In this document: positions 1-12,604 of the stretch, piece after piece
Layout of the letters: every line of letters begins with the position of its first letter
How positions within the stretch are numbered: the stretch's first letter is position 1
Assembly: GCF_000002595.2 (NCBI RefSeq)
Contig: NC_057004.1
Coordinates: 4,002,671 to 4,066,670, forward strand
Direction of reading: 5' to 3'
Origin: Chlamydomonas reinhardtii
Taxonomy: Eukaryota; Chlorophyta; Chlorophyceae; Chlamydomonadales; Chlamydomonadaceae
Length of the DNA stretch: 64,000 bases
Notes under the pieces: generated by a model
The model's database searches: none
What the model was told of the DNA's origin: nothing
What the model saw: only the letters and a program-made list of their open reading frames with translations
Made by a program: the position numbers and the translations under genes

Positions 1-3000
1 GGCGGCGGCCGCCGCTGACGGGCTGCCCGTAGCGACTGCGCGGGCGGCGGCGGCGGCGGCGCCAGCGGAGGAGGCGAACGGCGCGGACGACGGCGCGGCG
101 GCACCGCCCGGCGCCGTGGCGGACGCGGACGCGGCGGCGGAGCAGCGCGACGGGAATGGCGAGGAGGCCGGCGCCGTCGCCTCCGCCGCCGGCATGGCCG
201 CGGCGGCGGCGAGCGCGGCGGCGACTGTGAAGCCGCCGCTACTCGGCATGGGCGAGCCGGTGGCGCGTGTGGCCGCCGTCGCCGTCACCAGCGGCCCAGT
301 GCCGCCGCCACCGCCGCCCCAATGGGCGCCGCGAGAGGTGCGGGCGGTGCCGGCGGTCGTGAGCGGCAGCCCCGCCCATGTCCGCCCCCAGTCGGGCTCA
401 TCCCTACCGGCGGCGCCGCCGCCACTCGTGGGCACGAAGCCGCCGGGGCACACGTCCACCGTGAGGGCGCGCGCCAGCACCTCTTGGCTAGCGCGTGTGC
501 CGCCGGGGCCTGCCGCCGCGCTGCTGCGCTCGCCGCCGCCGCCGCCGCCGCCGGCGGCCATCTCGCCCGAGTGGGTGGGGTACTGGCCCGCCGGCCGGAC
601 GGCTGTAGCAGCGGCGGCGCCAGTGCCAGTGCTGGCGGCGGCGGCGGCGGCGCCCGCAGCAGTAGCTGCGGAGTCCTGCCGCCAGCTGAAGGTGCCACGC
701 ATGGCGGGGTGCGAGCCCGCAGAGCCGGCGGCGCCGGCGGCGGTGACGCCGGGAAAGCCGCTGGCGCTGACGCTGCGCCGACGGCTGCTGCGGCTGTTGC
801 GGCTGCGGTGCAGCAGGTTGCGCAGGGCGCTGCCGAGCTTGGCGAGCGGCGTGGAGCGGCTGTGAGGACGGCCGCCAGCAGGAGCGGGGCTCAGCGGCGG
901 CGGCGGCGGAAACGCCTGCTGCGGTGGCGATGGCGGTGCGAGATTAGCGGCCTGCTGTTGCTGCTGCTGATGTTGTTGAGTGCGGGAGTGACGCGGGGCG
1001 CCGGCGACGCTGCCGCTGCTGCCGCTGGTGCTGCTGCCGCTGCTATCGGTGCCGCCGGGGGAGGGGCACTCCCAGCCGCCGCCGCCGCCGCCCGCGGCCT
1101 CCAGCGCCAGCGCCGCCTCAGCCGCCGCCGTCAGGGCCTGGCTGCCGCCCGCCGAGCCCCTCCGCTGCCCCTGCACCCCCGGGCCGTGCCGCTGCAGTTG
1201 TTGCTGCTGCTGCTGCCGCTGCCGCTGCTGCTGCGACGCGGAGGAGCAGCGGTAGCTGTTGGCGCTAGACTGGGCGGCGGGACCGCCGGCAGCGCCGCCG
1301 GCGCCCACAGACGATGCGGCGCACAGCGACGGCGTTAGCGGCGCGCGCGCCGGCGAGATGGGCGCGCCGACCGCCGCCACGCCCGCCGCCGCCGCCGCCA
1401 CCCGGCCGCGGCTGGTGCTCCTGCTGTTGGCTGCGGTGAGTCGCGCCATGAGAGAGGCGCCGCTGTCGAAGAAGGTGCGCAGCGGCGCGAGCTGGCCCGC
1501 CGCCGCCTGCCACTCCAGCTGCCGGCCCAGCGCGTCTTGCAGCTGCAGCTGCAGCAGCTGCTGCTGCGCGTGCTGCGTGTGCTGCGTGTGCTGCGGGGGA
1601 GGCTGCTGGGGGTGGGGCTGGCGGGAGAAGGGGTGCGGGGGAAGGGGCGGGCAGCCTGTGGGGTTGTACGGCGGGTCGTACGGCAGCCCGAATGCCTGCT
1701 CGTACATCCTGGCCGTGTACCTGCACGATCGAGAGCGTGGATGCGTGCGTGGTGCTGTCAGCTTGTGGGATGCCGGATGCGCGCTGTGTGCGTGCAATCG
1801 TGCATGGCTGTGTGCGCAAGCCTACCGTACGGGGCCAGGCTGGCAGCCGACATCAGTTCAACAGACACACCACAGCTGCAGTGCTGCACCCTGCACCCCG
1901 CACCCCGCACCCCGCACCCCGCACCCTCCTCCCTCCCTCCCTCCCTCCCTCCCTCCCNNNNNNNNNNNNNNNNNNNNNNNNNNNNNNNNNNNNNNNNNNN
2001 NNNNNNNNNNNNNNNNNNNNNNNNNNNNNNNNNNNNNNNNNNNNNNNNNNNNNNNNNCCCTCCCTCCCTCCCTCCCTCCCTCCCTCCCTCCCTCCCTCCC
2101 TCCCTCCCTCCCTCCCTCCCTCCCTCCCTCCCAACGCCTCCACTCACGCCGCCAGCTGGACGTCCTCCAGGTCCGTCTGCGCCAGCGCCAGGTCGAAGGG
2201 GCCGCCCATCACCACGTCCATGTCAGACAGGTAGGCGCCCAGGTGCGCCTTGTGCGCCCACCACACCGCCAGCACGTCGGGCGGCGGCAGCAGCGCCTCG
2301 TGCGCGTGCCGCTGCGCCAGGAGCAGGAAGCGGCAGTACCTGAGGGTGAGGGGGAGGAGGGGGACGGGGGAGAGGGGAGAGGGGGAAGGGGGAGGCGGAG
2401 GGGGAGGGGGGAAGGGATTACATTCATGATTAGTTAAGGAAGTGTAAGGGGGAGGGGAGAGCGTTGGTGTAGGGAGGCAACACGTAGGGCAGTGCGTGCA
2501 GTGCGACTTGTTTCCGCATGCATGTGCGTATGCATGCGTGTTGGAGAGCACAAGAGGCGGATCCACTTTCACATATGTGTATGTGTGTGTACACGGTGTG
2601 TTTTGCGTGTGTGACGAGCTGCTAGCAGCCCCGCAGATGCATATCAACCGCCCTCAGGCGCCCGCCCGCCCACCTGTCCAGCGCAATCTCCAAGTGCTGC
2701 GGGCTGCCATCGAAGCCGCACGCCAGCAGCCGCCGCAGCAGCCACGACGCGTGCGGCAGCGCCGCCACCAGCCGCCCCTGCAACTCCTCCTCCCACGCCT
2801 CGCCGGGCCGGCGGCTGCCGCCGGCGCCGCCGCCAGTGCCCGCCGCGGGCAGCTGCGGCGGCCAGTAGGGCTGTCCGGGCGGTCCGCCGGGCAGCCCGGA
2901 CAGCGGCTGGGAGGGCGGCGAGATGCGGCCTTCCTCAACGAGCTGCGACCACTCCTGCCACACCTGCGTGCGAGAGGCGGGGAGGTTGCGAGGGGGAGGT

Positions 3001-4732
3001 AGGGCGAGGTGCGGGGGAGGTGCGGGGGGTAGAGGGAGGTAGGGGCAGGGGCACGAGCAGGGCCCGGGACAGGAGGGGGCAGGAGGGCAGGCGGGATGGT
3101 GGGGCGGGCGGGTGCAGGAAACGGGCCACGGGGACGGCCTCCGCACGCCGCGCGCAGCAACACGTGCGGCAGCCTGGCGGCAGCGGCGACTAAGACGTGC
3201 CGTGGGCCCCGTACGACCAGCCGAGGGGGCCCGGGCGGGGGCTGGTACACTAGAGGTCACACCGTGCGGTCACACCGCACCGCACCCCTCTCACTCAATG
3301 ATTGACGCACACACGAATGCGTGCACACATGTTCACATGCTGCACAGCGCACACGTACAACTCGAGTGTGCACCGCAGGCAGGGGCCGCTCTGGCCGTTT
3401 CCTTGCCGTCGGGGCCAAGTCTCACATCACACCCACTCCTCACAAACAGACACCCGCCCGGCGCCTGCGCCTGCAACCCCTGCGTTCGACGCCTGGCTCC
3501 ACCACCCCTCCACACACGCGCCCCCGCCCCACGCCCTGCTCCTCTCATCACACCTCTCTCGACCTCAAGCAGTGCCCGCCCAACCCCGTGCCGCTGCCGC
3601 CCCCCCCCGCCCTCCGCCGCCCTCACCTCCGCGGAGAAGGCGCCCACCGCCCCCTCGCCGTCGCCGAACCCGAGCGCCTGCTCCGTCCCGGCCCCCAGCA
3701 GCTCGGGCTCTCGGTCTGTGGGAAGCCCCAGCGCGGCCGCACTGCTGAGAGCAACCATGTTGCAGTCGTCGACGTACGCCTGTCATGGCACGGAAAACCC
3801 GGAGGAAACGGGGTGATAGCGTTGCGGTTGCGCTTTGGAGTAAGCTGTGGGTTGTGGTGTGGGCGGTTGGGGGCTCGGAACTTGGCGAGGGGCGTGTCAC
3901 ACCTCACGGCCGTGGTCAGGCCGTGGAGAGGTCACACACAGTGAGACTGATGTTTCGCATGGGTGCGGCATCGCGAAGCCGCCCGCTGCGCCCTCGCAAC
4001 TCACGTGGATGTCCAGAGCGCGATGTAGCATCCAGACCAGGGCCACATCCAGGGGGGGAATGAGGCTCTCGCGCTCGGCGGGGTCAGGGTGGTGGGAGAG
4101 GAGGGGCAGCCACAGTCGCAGGTAGCGACGGACCGCCGCCTGCGCCCACGCGCCCGTGTACAAGCCGCCCGCTGCGATGTGTGCACCGCGAGGCATGGGA
4201 AGGATATTGGGTTGGCAGCATAGGCGCGGGCAACGACGGTGCTAATCAGCGTTTCGACGACCAGTGGCGCGTCCAGGCGAACGTCGGGTCACACCCAAGC
4301 AATGCCCCCACCCGAGCAGCCTCACGCAAAGCCAGGCCTGTGGCAATGCGAGCAAGCCTATGGCAACGTAGCATCTGAGCCACTGCAACTTGCGCCAGGC
4401 CAACGCAACGTAAAATAAAACTAGTGCTGCGCAGCAGCGGATTGCAGTCTTCACGAACGCTCCCTCGCTGAGGTAAAGCTTAATGCTTATCATCTTGCGG
4501 CAGCACGGTTGAACATAATAAACGAATTCGCTAGTATAGAGGCCGACCACGCCAACCGCCCCCTTCTACCCATCCCGAACCTGCCTGGCATTAGGTCGGA
4601 TGCGAACAGGAGACGCAGCAGCGAGAGAACCTCACCACCCAGGTCAAGGCTAAGCTCTGAGCGAGCGCGGCTTACGCAAGCTTCGTCGCCTGCGCTTGCC
4701 CTGTCTGCGCTCATTTGGACACCGCTTTCCAC
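1..4732 (-). CDS. Glycine-rich domain (GRDP/DUF1399)-like protein, 3' end off the window
   Basis: Six coding exons were joined on the minus strand: 4732-4570, 4171-4005, 3779-3627, 2963-2674, 2339-2148 and 1720 to beyond base 1 (at least 895 residues). Two copies of the family pattern are visible. The first is a helix ending in RRYLRLWLPLL, then IPPLDVALVWMLH and Y-V-D-D-C. The second is LEIALDRYCRFLLL, then LLPPPDVLAVWWAHKAHLGAY. The usual follow-on ARMYEQAFGLPYDP opens the last exon. These match plant GRDP proteins, which are linked to stress and auxin responses; the biochemical role is unknown. The last exon encodes about 570 residues rich in Gly, Ala, Ser, Pro and Gln and stays open to the edge. 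The first exon (S-L-D-L helix) and its donor at 4569 are the weakest part. The intron between exons 5 and 6 holds a CCCT repeat and the N gap. Confidence 0.72.
1926..2132. repeat. (CCCT)n microsatellite interrupted by a 100-base N gap
   Basis: A near-perfect CCCT tetranucleotide tract runs on both sides of exactly 100 Ns at 1958-2057, the usual placeholder for a gap of unknown size. The same repeat on both sides implies that assembly failed inside the microsatellite, so the true tract length is unknown. It lies wholly inside an intron of the GRDP-like gene and does not touch an exon. Confidence 0.95.
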
Positions 4733-7700
4733 TTTAGTCGCTCATACTAATATATACATGCTCAGTTATAGCTCGGGTGTCCCAGAAACAACAAGTCGCA
4801 GTGGTCACAGTTGGCGCAGGTTTCTCGTTTCATAATGCAAACGAATAAGTGACAAGGCTATGCGCGCAATATGCTATATACACTTTAAGGTCATCAAGCA
4901 CAGAGCTGTGGCGTCGGCGCATTGGGAAGCTGACTGGCAGGCGAGACGCAGGGCGGGCCTCACGCCAATACCGTGACTTCGCAGTCGTAGTACAGATCAC
5001 TGGGGGTATGTCAAGACAAACTTCTCGCAGCGGTAGACTATGCCGGCAACACGATGGAGATGAATAAAGCAAGAAAGAAGTTGACAGCTCGTCCTGCCGT
5101 GCCCACCGGCAGAGAGTGCGGATTGTTTGCCGCAACAAACATTCCACATCTAGTATGAAGGACACATTGCCTCAGCAATTTGCATGCTTCCGGTCGAGCG
5201 ACAGCGGTGGTTGGCGTAGCGGTGTCGGCACCAGTCGGCCACGGTCGCAGACCCGGTGCTGAGGGGTGCTAGGGGGTGCTGCGCCCTTTCACCGGCCGCT
5301 TTACGTAGTGGTGTCGACATCCCTCACCGCTTGCCTGCTGCCTGTGCGCCACCATCCATTGTATGCATATCTCAAGCGACCTGGCATTCCATCAATGCCT
5401 TGCTGTTGTAAATAGGTCACCTCTGGGCTCTGGGAGTGAGCGGAGGATCGGCGGTCCCCAGGACGGTCCCGTGGCCTTTCCCGCGAAGCTAGCGTCTGAC
5501 CAGGGGCGCGCAGGGGCCGTTGCGATGGTAGTTACAGCAATTCACATACTGACTTCGCTGGCATCTCTATCAAGTTCTGCCAAAGCCCGCCACCCCAACA
5601 TGTCCCCGACAACAGCCATCTTTGTCCACTGCCCGCCGCCGCACCAGATCATTAGTACCGTACCATCAGCAGCACCCCTGACACGCACCCATAGTTAGCG
5701 ACCCCTCGCGATTCGCACACCCGTGAAACTCAATCACCGCATCCACTTCACGCCCAAAAGCACCGAGCATCCGCGCCGGAGATCGTCCGGCACCCAGGCG
5801 CCAGGCTGCGATCGTGGAAGTTCACATAACCTTTCACGATGCCGCTCGTGTCTGCACACCGGCGAGAGTTAGAACCCATACTGTAGTTACCCCCAGGGCG
5901 CACGCACCTCACTCTCCGCCAACCCTCACAATCTGCAGTGCCAGCCACGACATATACTACCGGAGTAGCCAACAACCCATTGCTGCATGCGTGCACGACG
6001 TGTATCACCTTGCGTAATGGCTGTATCCAAAGCAACGAGGCCTTGCACAGGTCCCCAAGGCCGATGACCACTGGCCTCGTGGAACCGTGGCGCCTTCTAT
6101 AAACAGAGTAGTATCATAGAGACGCATCCGGACCATCAACGCAAACATAAACAAGAGCAGCAAAGCACGCCCACGCCATGGTTCAACGCATGCAGCCCCT
6201 GTTGCTGAGTGACCCACATGTCTCCGCTGCCCTCGCCGAGGCCGTTCCCACGTACGGACTCGGCGTGCGGGCAACTGCGGTGCACTCGCAAACTTGCCAC
6301 TTCAACCCCCCCCCGTTCACAGTCCCCAAAAGGCCCCGCAGCTCGTCCTTGTCTCTTGCAATCCTCAATTATGCCGCACGTGCCCCCGGACACTCTGGCG
6401 CACACACGCCAGACACCAGGCCGGCACGCGTCGGCCCGCTGATATGAGTACGTAAATAGTGCGCCTGCTAAGCGCCACACTCGCCATCCATTTGTACAAC
6501 AAACGCCCACAACACTCGGCTTGATTCGTCCGCCAGGCTGCGCCACCAATAGGAGCGCAACGCCACAGACGCGCCACCATCACTGCCACGCGCTCGCACC
6601 AGCGCCGAGCCAACCAGTCCTCTCAACACTTGTCACTTCTCAAAATGATTTCCTATCTCCGCAATGCGTAGACACGCTGCAGTCACATCCAGGCCAGCCG
6701 GGCCCGTCAGCCATCAGAAGAATTGTGCTACGGCTCAGATACCGTGCGTGTTCTCATATTCACTTGACTTTACTTTGACCCCGTAACCCGCACCCTGAAC
6801 CTCGTTCCACGCCATGTGTGGCTACTAATCCAACTGGCCCAGCTCTCACCGTGTATGGCACTTGCCTACAACCCCATCAAGCAGTTTCAGCACGCGTCTC
6901 CTTTGCTTGCACAACCCAGTGCACATCCCCGTGCCCTAATCTCCGCGCTCGACCAGGAATGGTAAGAAGCAAATCCCTTTTAAGTTTCTTTGCGCAGTGC
7001 CTTGCAGAACATAATGTATTCGTCCCTGAAGCGTCTCCATTCCAGCCAATGCCCGAGTTTCCTCCAGCTATGCGGCTGTCACCATGTTCAGATAAAACCC
7101 TCGAACATGCGGCCAGTGCAAACCAGAGATGCTAATGGCCTTGTCAACTCAAGGCCTCGATGGCTCAATCCGCTCTAGGCCCCGGCGTCGTGCGTTAAGT
7201 ACACCTGCCATCGAGCCAAGACCGGTTACCAGTAACAAGTGTGTCATGCACTGCATTTTGCACCATTCCATTGCTCATCAAGCTATCCGCTCGACCATTA
7301 TTTTTCCTATGCCGCTGGTCCTCGCCAGTCCAGCGCCATACTCGGTTTCTCACACTGAGCAGTGCGTCAATCATCTTAGCGGATACTTACCTGCATGACT
7401 TGCATAGCGCCGCCACGAGGACCTGCGTGGACTCGTGTGCAGCCAAACTATGTGCACATCAGGTGCGCGCAGACCTCGCAGCGGCGCCGTGTAACCTTCA
7501 TCAATACCGCCTAATGGTGAATAACCCATACGCACCCACACACTTCTGATGGTATTGCTCTGCACAGCCCTGCTCGCCGTCCATGGTCTGCATCGTGTGC
7601 AGCGTGCAAGCAAGGGCGGGGTGACAGCTCCAACCGGTCAACCCACATCAATGTGCCGTTGGTTGGAGGAAAAAACCATTATGACTCATTAAAAGTTAGC

Positions 7701-8545
7701 ACCGCCCACTGTCCCGTTAAAATGCGTTGTCGAGCATCGTACAACTTAGGTGACGGTCATCATTCGACATGCACATGCATCGCGAATGCCGAGCTGCGCT
7801 CGCACAGTGGCACCGGGGTGATGGTTCCCACCCCATATGCGGCCAAACGTCTGTGCCAACGAGCACGCATGCATTCGCTCATCGGGTTTAGGTCCCACTC
7901 TCCGTGCAACCGTGTATAGCCGCGTTCCGCCATGCACGCACACACAGTCATGAGTAACGCCAGAGCGACTGAGATCCGCGTCCACGCCATGCATGCATCT
8001 CCCAGCCCAGCACCAAACCCCGCCCCCGGTTTCACCCGCCCGCAAGTATCATGCCCAGTCTCCATTTCCGGCATCTCTTTAGGTGTGCTGATTCACACAC
8101 AGCGTCATAATCTCTAGTTGCATGACTCGCAAATGCGTAGTATCAGGCCATGCATGCATTGGCTGCCGGCTCCGACTGTCTCCGTCGAAACGTCCCTCGC
8201 GTCCCCCACGGTGACTGAGTGCCTGCCCATGTACGGGCTGCACAAATGGAGCTGGCAAACGTGCGTCGTACTATAACCCACCATCCCGTACACCAGCGTT
8301 TATAAACAAGAGGCTTTTCAGCAAGCGTTCCTGCGTGATCAAGCGACCGCCGCGCGATTCGGCGGGCTTCTTCAAATTGCCAGATGCAGAAATAATGTGT
8401 TGACGTTTTGTAATGCCCACATGACAGGACCCAGCCCAGGATCCGCATGACATCAACCCCCTTCGGCCCTTGGTGCGCACCCAGAAGACTCTAGGCTGAT
8501 AATGAAAGGTTGGTCGTTAAAAAGCACTCCTCCATCTCCCCACAT
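4733..8545. other. 3.8-kb stretch with no gene recognised
   Basis: The base composition is noticeably less GC-rich than the flanking genes. The open frames are short, lack family motifs, and do not join into a plausible spliced product on either strand. It should contain the 5' region of the GRDP-like gene (ending near 4733) and the 3' untranslated region of the Gln-rich gene (beginning near 8545). No tRNA, terminal repeat or recognisable transposase sequence was seen. A diverged transposon or a non-coding RNA cannot be excluded by eye. Confidence 0.6.
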
Positions 8546-10366
8546 TTAGTAAAATCCACAGCCGAGGTCAAGATTCGCAAATCGTTTCGCCATCTCCTTG
8601 TCCGCGGAGTCAGCGGCCGCGGTGCCCATGGTGCCCTCGCGAGCAGTGACGCTGGCCACGGCGGCCACAGGAGCGGACAAGTTGGCCTTGCTCGCCGCCA
8701 GCGCAGCCAGCGGGACCAGTGCGCCCGCGCCTGCTGACGCCAAAGCACCCACAGCCGCATGGCAGTCCGACGAAGCGGCACGCAGCTGCGCGCCGCCGCC
8801 CGCCGCCGTAGCGGCCGCGGCTGCAGCCGCAGCAGCGGAGGCAGCCTGGCGGCGCGCCTCGTACTCGGAAGCCGAGTCGATGAGCTTGGGGCCGGGGCCG
8901 GAGGACTGCTGCAGGTGCGAGTGCAGAAGCGCCAGGCCGTCGGCGCGCGCACACTGTGCGTTCAGCCCCAGATCCTCGGCCATGAGGCCCAGGCCCACCG
9001 GCGGCCCCTGCTTCTCGCCGAAGACGTCCGCCAGAGCGGCTGCACCGATGGCAAAGCAGAGCACACACAAAAGTGAAGGCCAGGTAAGCATAAGGGAAAT
9101 ACTACAACGCAAGCTCGGGTCTGCTGCCCCGACCACCACAACCCCCACTCGCCCGGCCAACGCCGCGCACCCACACCAAACTACACACAGCTCACAGCTC
9201 GCACACAAACGGTGTACCCGGTATCCGGCGCACACACCTGCTTCGTCAGAGCGGTCCACGGCCCTGTCGTGCTCGGTGCTCAGGCTGCCGCCGGGCGCCA
9301 TGCCACCCAGGCCAAACATGCCGTACTGGAAGGCCGCAAAACTGCTGCCGCTCGTCACGGTGGCAGCGGCGCTGTCACGGTTAAAGAAGCCCTTGCCATT
9401 GCTGCTGCCGACGCCGCCCCAGACCAGCACGCTGTCAGCCAGAGGCGCAGTCGGCGCCGACGGCGGGCCGTCGACGCCGGCGCCCAGGCCCACTGCGGTG
9501 CCGTTGCCGTTGCCGTCCTCTGACGGCGGCACGGACACGCTGGTGCGGGCCGATGAGGAGGTGAGCGCCAGGATGGCGGCAGTGGCGCTTCGGTCGGCGC
9601 TGCAGGTGGTGTTGCCGCCGCCCAGGACCAGGTTTGGGAAGTCGCCCAGGGGCGTGTCGCTGTTTGGGGTGCTGTTGGAACCGTTGGTGGCGCCGCTGCC
9701 GGCAGCACTGCCGGGCGCAGTGCCGGTGCCGGTGCCCGCTGGGCCGAACGCGCCCAGGCCGGAGCCGATGCTGCGGCCCGACAGCGGGCGCGCGAAGGAG
9801 CCGCCGCTGTCCGCGCCGCCGCTCGAGCCGTGCAGGTGTTGCAGGTGCGGCTGGCTGCCTAGGTGGACTTGGCCCTGCATCGCCTGCATCTGCTGGCCCT
9901 GCATCTGCATCTGCTGCTGCTGCTGCAGCTGCATTTGCATGTGCTGCTGCTGCTGCTGCTGCTGCTGCGAAAGCGGCTGGCCGGTCACGCGGCGCTCCTC
10001 CTCCGCATACGCGTCCGCCAAAATCGCCACGTCCATGGGCGACAGCACGCCCAGCCAGCCCGACGTCACCGCTGTCTCAACGCTGATGCCGTGTCGCGCC
10101 AGCTCCTGCCCGATGGACACCAGGATGACCTTGAGGTCCTCCCGTGACGAGCCCAGCGCGCCGGCCATGCCCATGCCTAAGCCCAGGCCACCCAGGCCGC
10201 CGTTCAGGCCGCCAGCGTATGCGTCCGGGCCGCCCTCGGCAGCGCCGCTGCCGTTGCCGTTGTGGTTGCTGGCAGCGTCGTCGTGCGTAAGGTGGCCCAT
10301 GCTGCTGCCGCTCATGTCGGGCTGCTGCTGGTGCTGCTGCGGGCCGCTGCTCATGTTGCTCATGGC

Positions 10367-10397
<31 letters not shown>

Positions 10398-11088
10398 ATG
10401 CCCAGGTGGCTGGCGCGCAGGTGCAGCGCGTTCTGCGAGTTGGACTGCGAGCCGTTCTGCTGGTGCTGCTGGTCCACGATGGAGTTCAGGTCCACGACGC
10501 TCAGGCCGTCAAGCACGTGCTGCTTCTGCGCCGCGATGCCGCTGTCGAAGATATTGATATTGCCGCCGTTTGCATAGCCGCCCGGCTGCTGCTGGTTCTG
10601 GCCGGTAGCGGACTGCAGGAAGCCGCCTGGGCCACTCAGCACCTGCATGCCGCCGAGCATCTGGCCGGCCGAGGGTGCGGTGGGCGAGGCGTCCTGCATG
10701 CCACGGCCGCCAAACTGCTGCTGTTGCTGGGCGCTGGTGCGGATGAGCAGCTGGCTTGGCGCACCTGACAGCTGCACCTGCTGCAGCCCACCGTTCAGTG
10801 ACTGCTGCAACTGCAGGAACTGCTGTTGCTGTTGTTGCTGCTGTTGCTGCTGCTGGTTGACTGCGGCAGCCATCTGGCGCATCTGCATGTGCTGCTGCTG
10901 CTGAGCCTGGTGTTGCTGCTGGTTGGCGGCAAGCTGGATCTTGGCGGCCTGGCCGCGCGAGGTCTCGGACAGCATGCGCGCCAGCGTGACCTGATCCAAC
11001 ACGGTCGTGGTGGTGGTGCCATCCGCGAGCGTGATGTTCACGACTTGCTGCTGCTGCTGCTGGTGCTGCTGCGCCTGCTGCTGTTGCG

Positions 11089-11120
<32 letters not shown>

Positions 11121-12604
11121 AGCGCGGCGATGCCGCTGCTGCCCACAACGACCGTGGTCTGGCGCTGGCTGCCGCCGGTGCCGTTAACACCAGCGTTCTG
11201 CAGCGCGCCCGGCCGCACTGCCATGGCACCGCTGGGCTGCCCCAGCATCTGGGTCTGCACCAGCCCGCCCTGCTGCTGCAGCAGGCTCATTTGCTGCACC
11301 AGTGAGGCAGGAAGGCCGGCGGGCAGGGCCGGCGCGCTGCCGGCACCGCCTGGCGTGACGCCGTTGGTGGTGGCGGAGCGCACGCCTGTCACGGGGTTGT
11401 ACGTGGCGACAGTGCCCAGCTTGGGGATGCGCATGGCGGGCCGGACCGCCGTCATGGTGGTCGTTATGGTGGTCGGCGGCGGCGCGAAAACCTGCTGCAG
11501 CGTGATGGCATTGCTGGCCATGTTGAGGGAGCGGACCCCGCTGGCGCCTATGGGGCCCTGTCGCACAGCAACGCCTGGCTGGAAGACGTTGCCGGGCCTC
11601 ACGGCCATGCCGTTCATGCCGCCCATATTCATGGCGCCGACGCCGACCAGGTTCGCGCCGTTAGTCATGCCCAGCCCGGCCTGCAGGCCCTGCTGCGGCT
11701 GCGCCACCAGCACGTGCTGCTGCGGCAGCTGCTGGTGTTGCTGTTGCATGTAGGCAAGCTTGCCGGCCTGGCTCTGGAGGCCGGACAGCCCCAGCGCATT
11801 AGGGTTGACCGGCTGCGCCATGCCAATCTGTCCCTGGCCCACCATGATGTTGGGACGCTGGACATTCATCATACCGAGCGGTCCCGTGGGCATAGTCTGG
11901 ACTATCGTCGTGTTCGGGTAGGGCTGGCCGGCCTTCACCACGCGTGTGCCGTTTGTGAGCGTAAAGACCTGCGAGCTGTTCCCGGTGCCGGTCTGCAGCT
12001 GCTGGATCTGCTGTTGCAGATGCTGCTGCGCTGCCGACATCTGCGCCGCCTGGCCACCCGTGGCGTGGTTCGCTACAAGTGTGTTTAGTGAGGGTTGGTG
12101 CGCCGAAGGAGCCCCCGGCATGGTCCGCGCTCCCGCATTCTGCGACCATGTCATGCTGCCTGATGAGGAAGACATGTTGAAGGCGCCTGCAATCACGTGA
12201 TACGAATGCGGGAGCCTCCGATAAGTGGTGGCACAACGGGCAGCGTGCCCAAGCCTCAGCCACGCACGGATGCCGCCCGGTTGCCTGGTGGTTCAACATA
12301 GTGTATGTATAGTGGGCGTAGAACCTACGGTGCGTCCATGCTAGATGCAGGAGCCCCAGCCTTCCATGACCAGGAGCACGTCAAATTGCATCGATAGCGG
12401 CGTCGCTATCCCTCCGCCGGCATCCTCCATCCCAAGCCCAGGCACCAGGCACCCCTAGGTAACGCGGCCGCATCATCAGGTCCTGCCCGACAGGAGCGTT
12501 AGGTTTGGCGCTACGAACACGCCTGCACGGAAACGCTGAATTTCCAACCCATACTTACCCTGCAGCTGCAGATGCAGTGATTCATCAAAAGCAGCCATGT
12601 TCAT
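8546..12604 (-). CDS. Gln-rich low-complexity protein of unknown function, 1162 residues
   Basis: Three exons (12604-12559, 12186-9238, 9039-8546) give one 3489-base frame ending in TAA. The short first exon begins MNMAAFDE; a second ATG (12598) sits in a better context (aacATGGCT), so the start may be 6 bases later. Its donor GTAAGT and the acceptor at 12187-12188 keep frame, and the second intron removes a non-conserved stretch. The protein is dominated by Q runs, Gly/Ser-rich stretches and an Ala-rich C-terminal part. Two islands look ordered: one near residues 55-100 (containing QVFTLTNGTRVVKAG) and one near 690-745 (EDLKVILVSIGQELARHG onward, helical). Such composition is common in transcriptional coactivators and RNA-granule proteins, but no known domain is recognised, so function is left open. 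A CAG acceptor 13 bases before the ATG suggests an intron in the 5' UTR. Confidence 0.8.

Noticed and set aside
116-1338. Overlapping 249- and 338-codon plus-strand frames near the left edge
   Set aside because: Ala/Arg/Gly/Pro-only translations arising from GCC/GCG repeats opposite the last GRDP exon. The minus-strand frame is open throughout and continues the GRDP motif.
1926-2132. Telomere-like repeat
   Set aside because: The unit is CCCT, not the CCCTAAAA expected of Chlamydomonas-type telomeres. It lies inside an intron.
3100-3250. Possible extra GRDP exon (minus strand)
   Set aside because: An Arg/Ala-rich frame looked exon-like, but exon 3 (ends 3627) and exon 4 (starts 2963) join in phase 0 and align with the family without it.
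8598-10577. 659-codon open frame on the plus strand opposite the Gln-rich gene
   Set aside because: It is the antisense shadow of CAG/GCN-rich coding sequence (poly-Cys and poly-Pro runs), with no domain or splice structure. The minus-strand frame has spliced ends and consistent phases.
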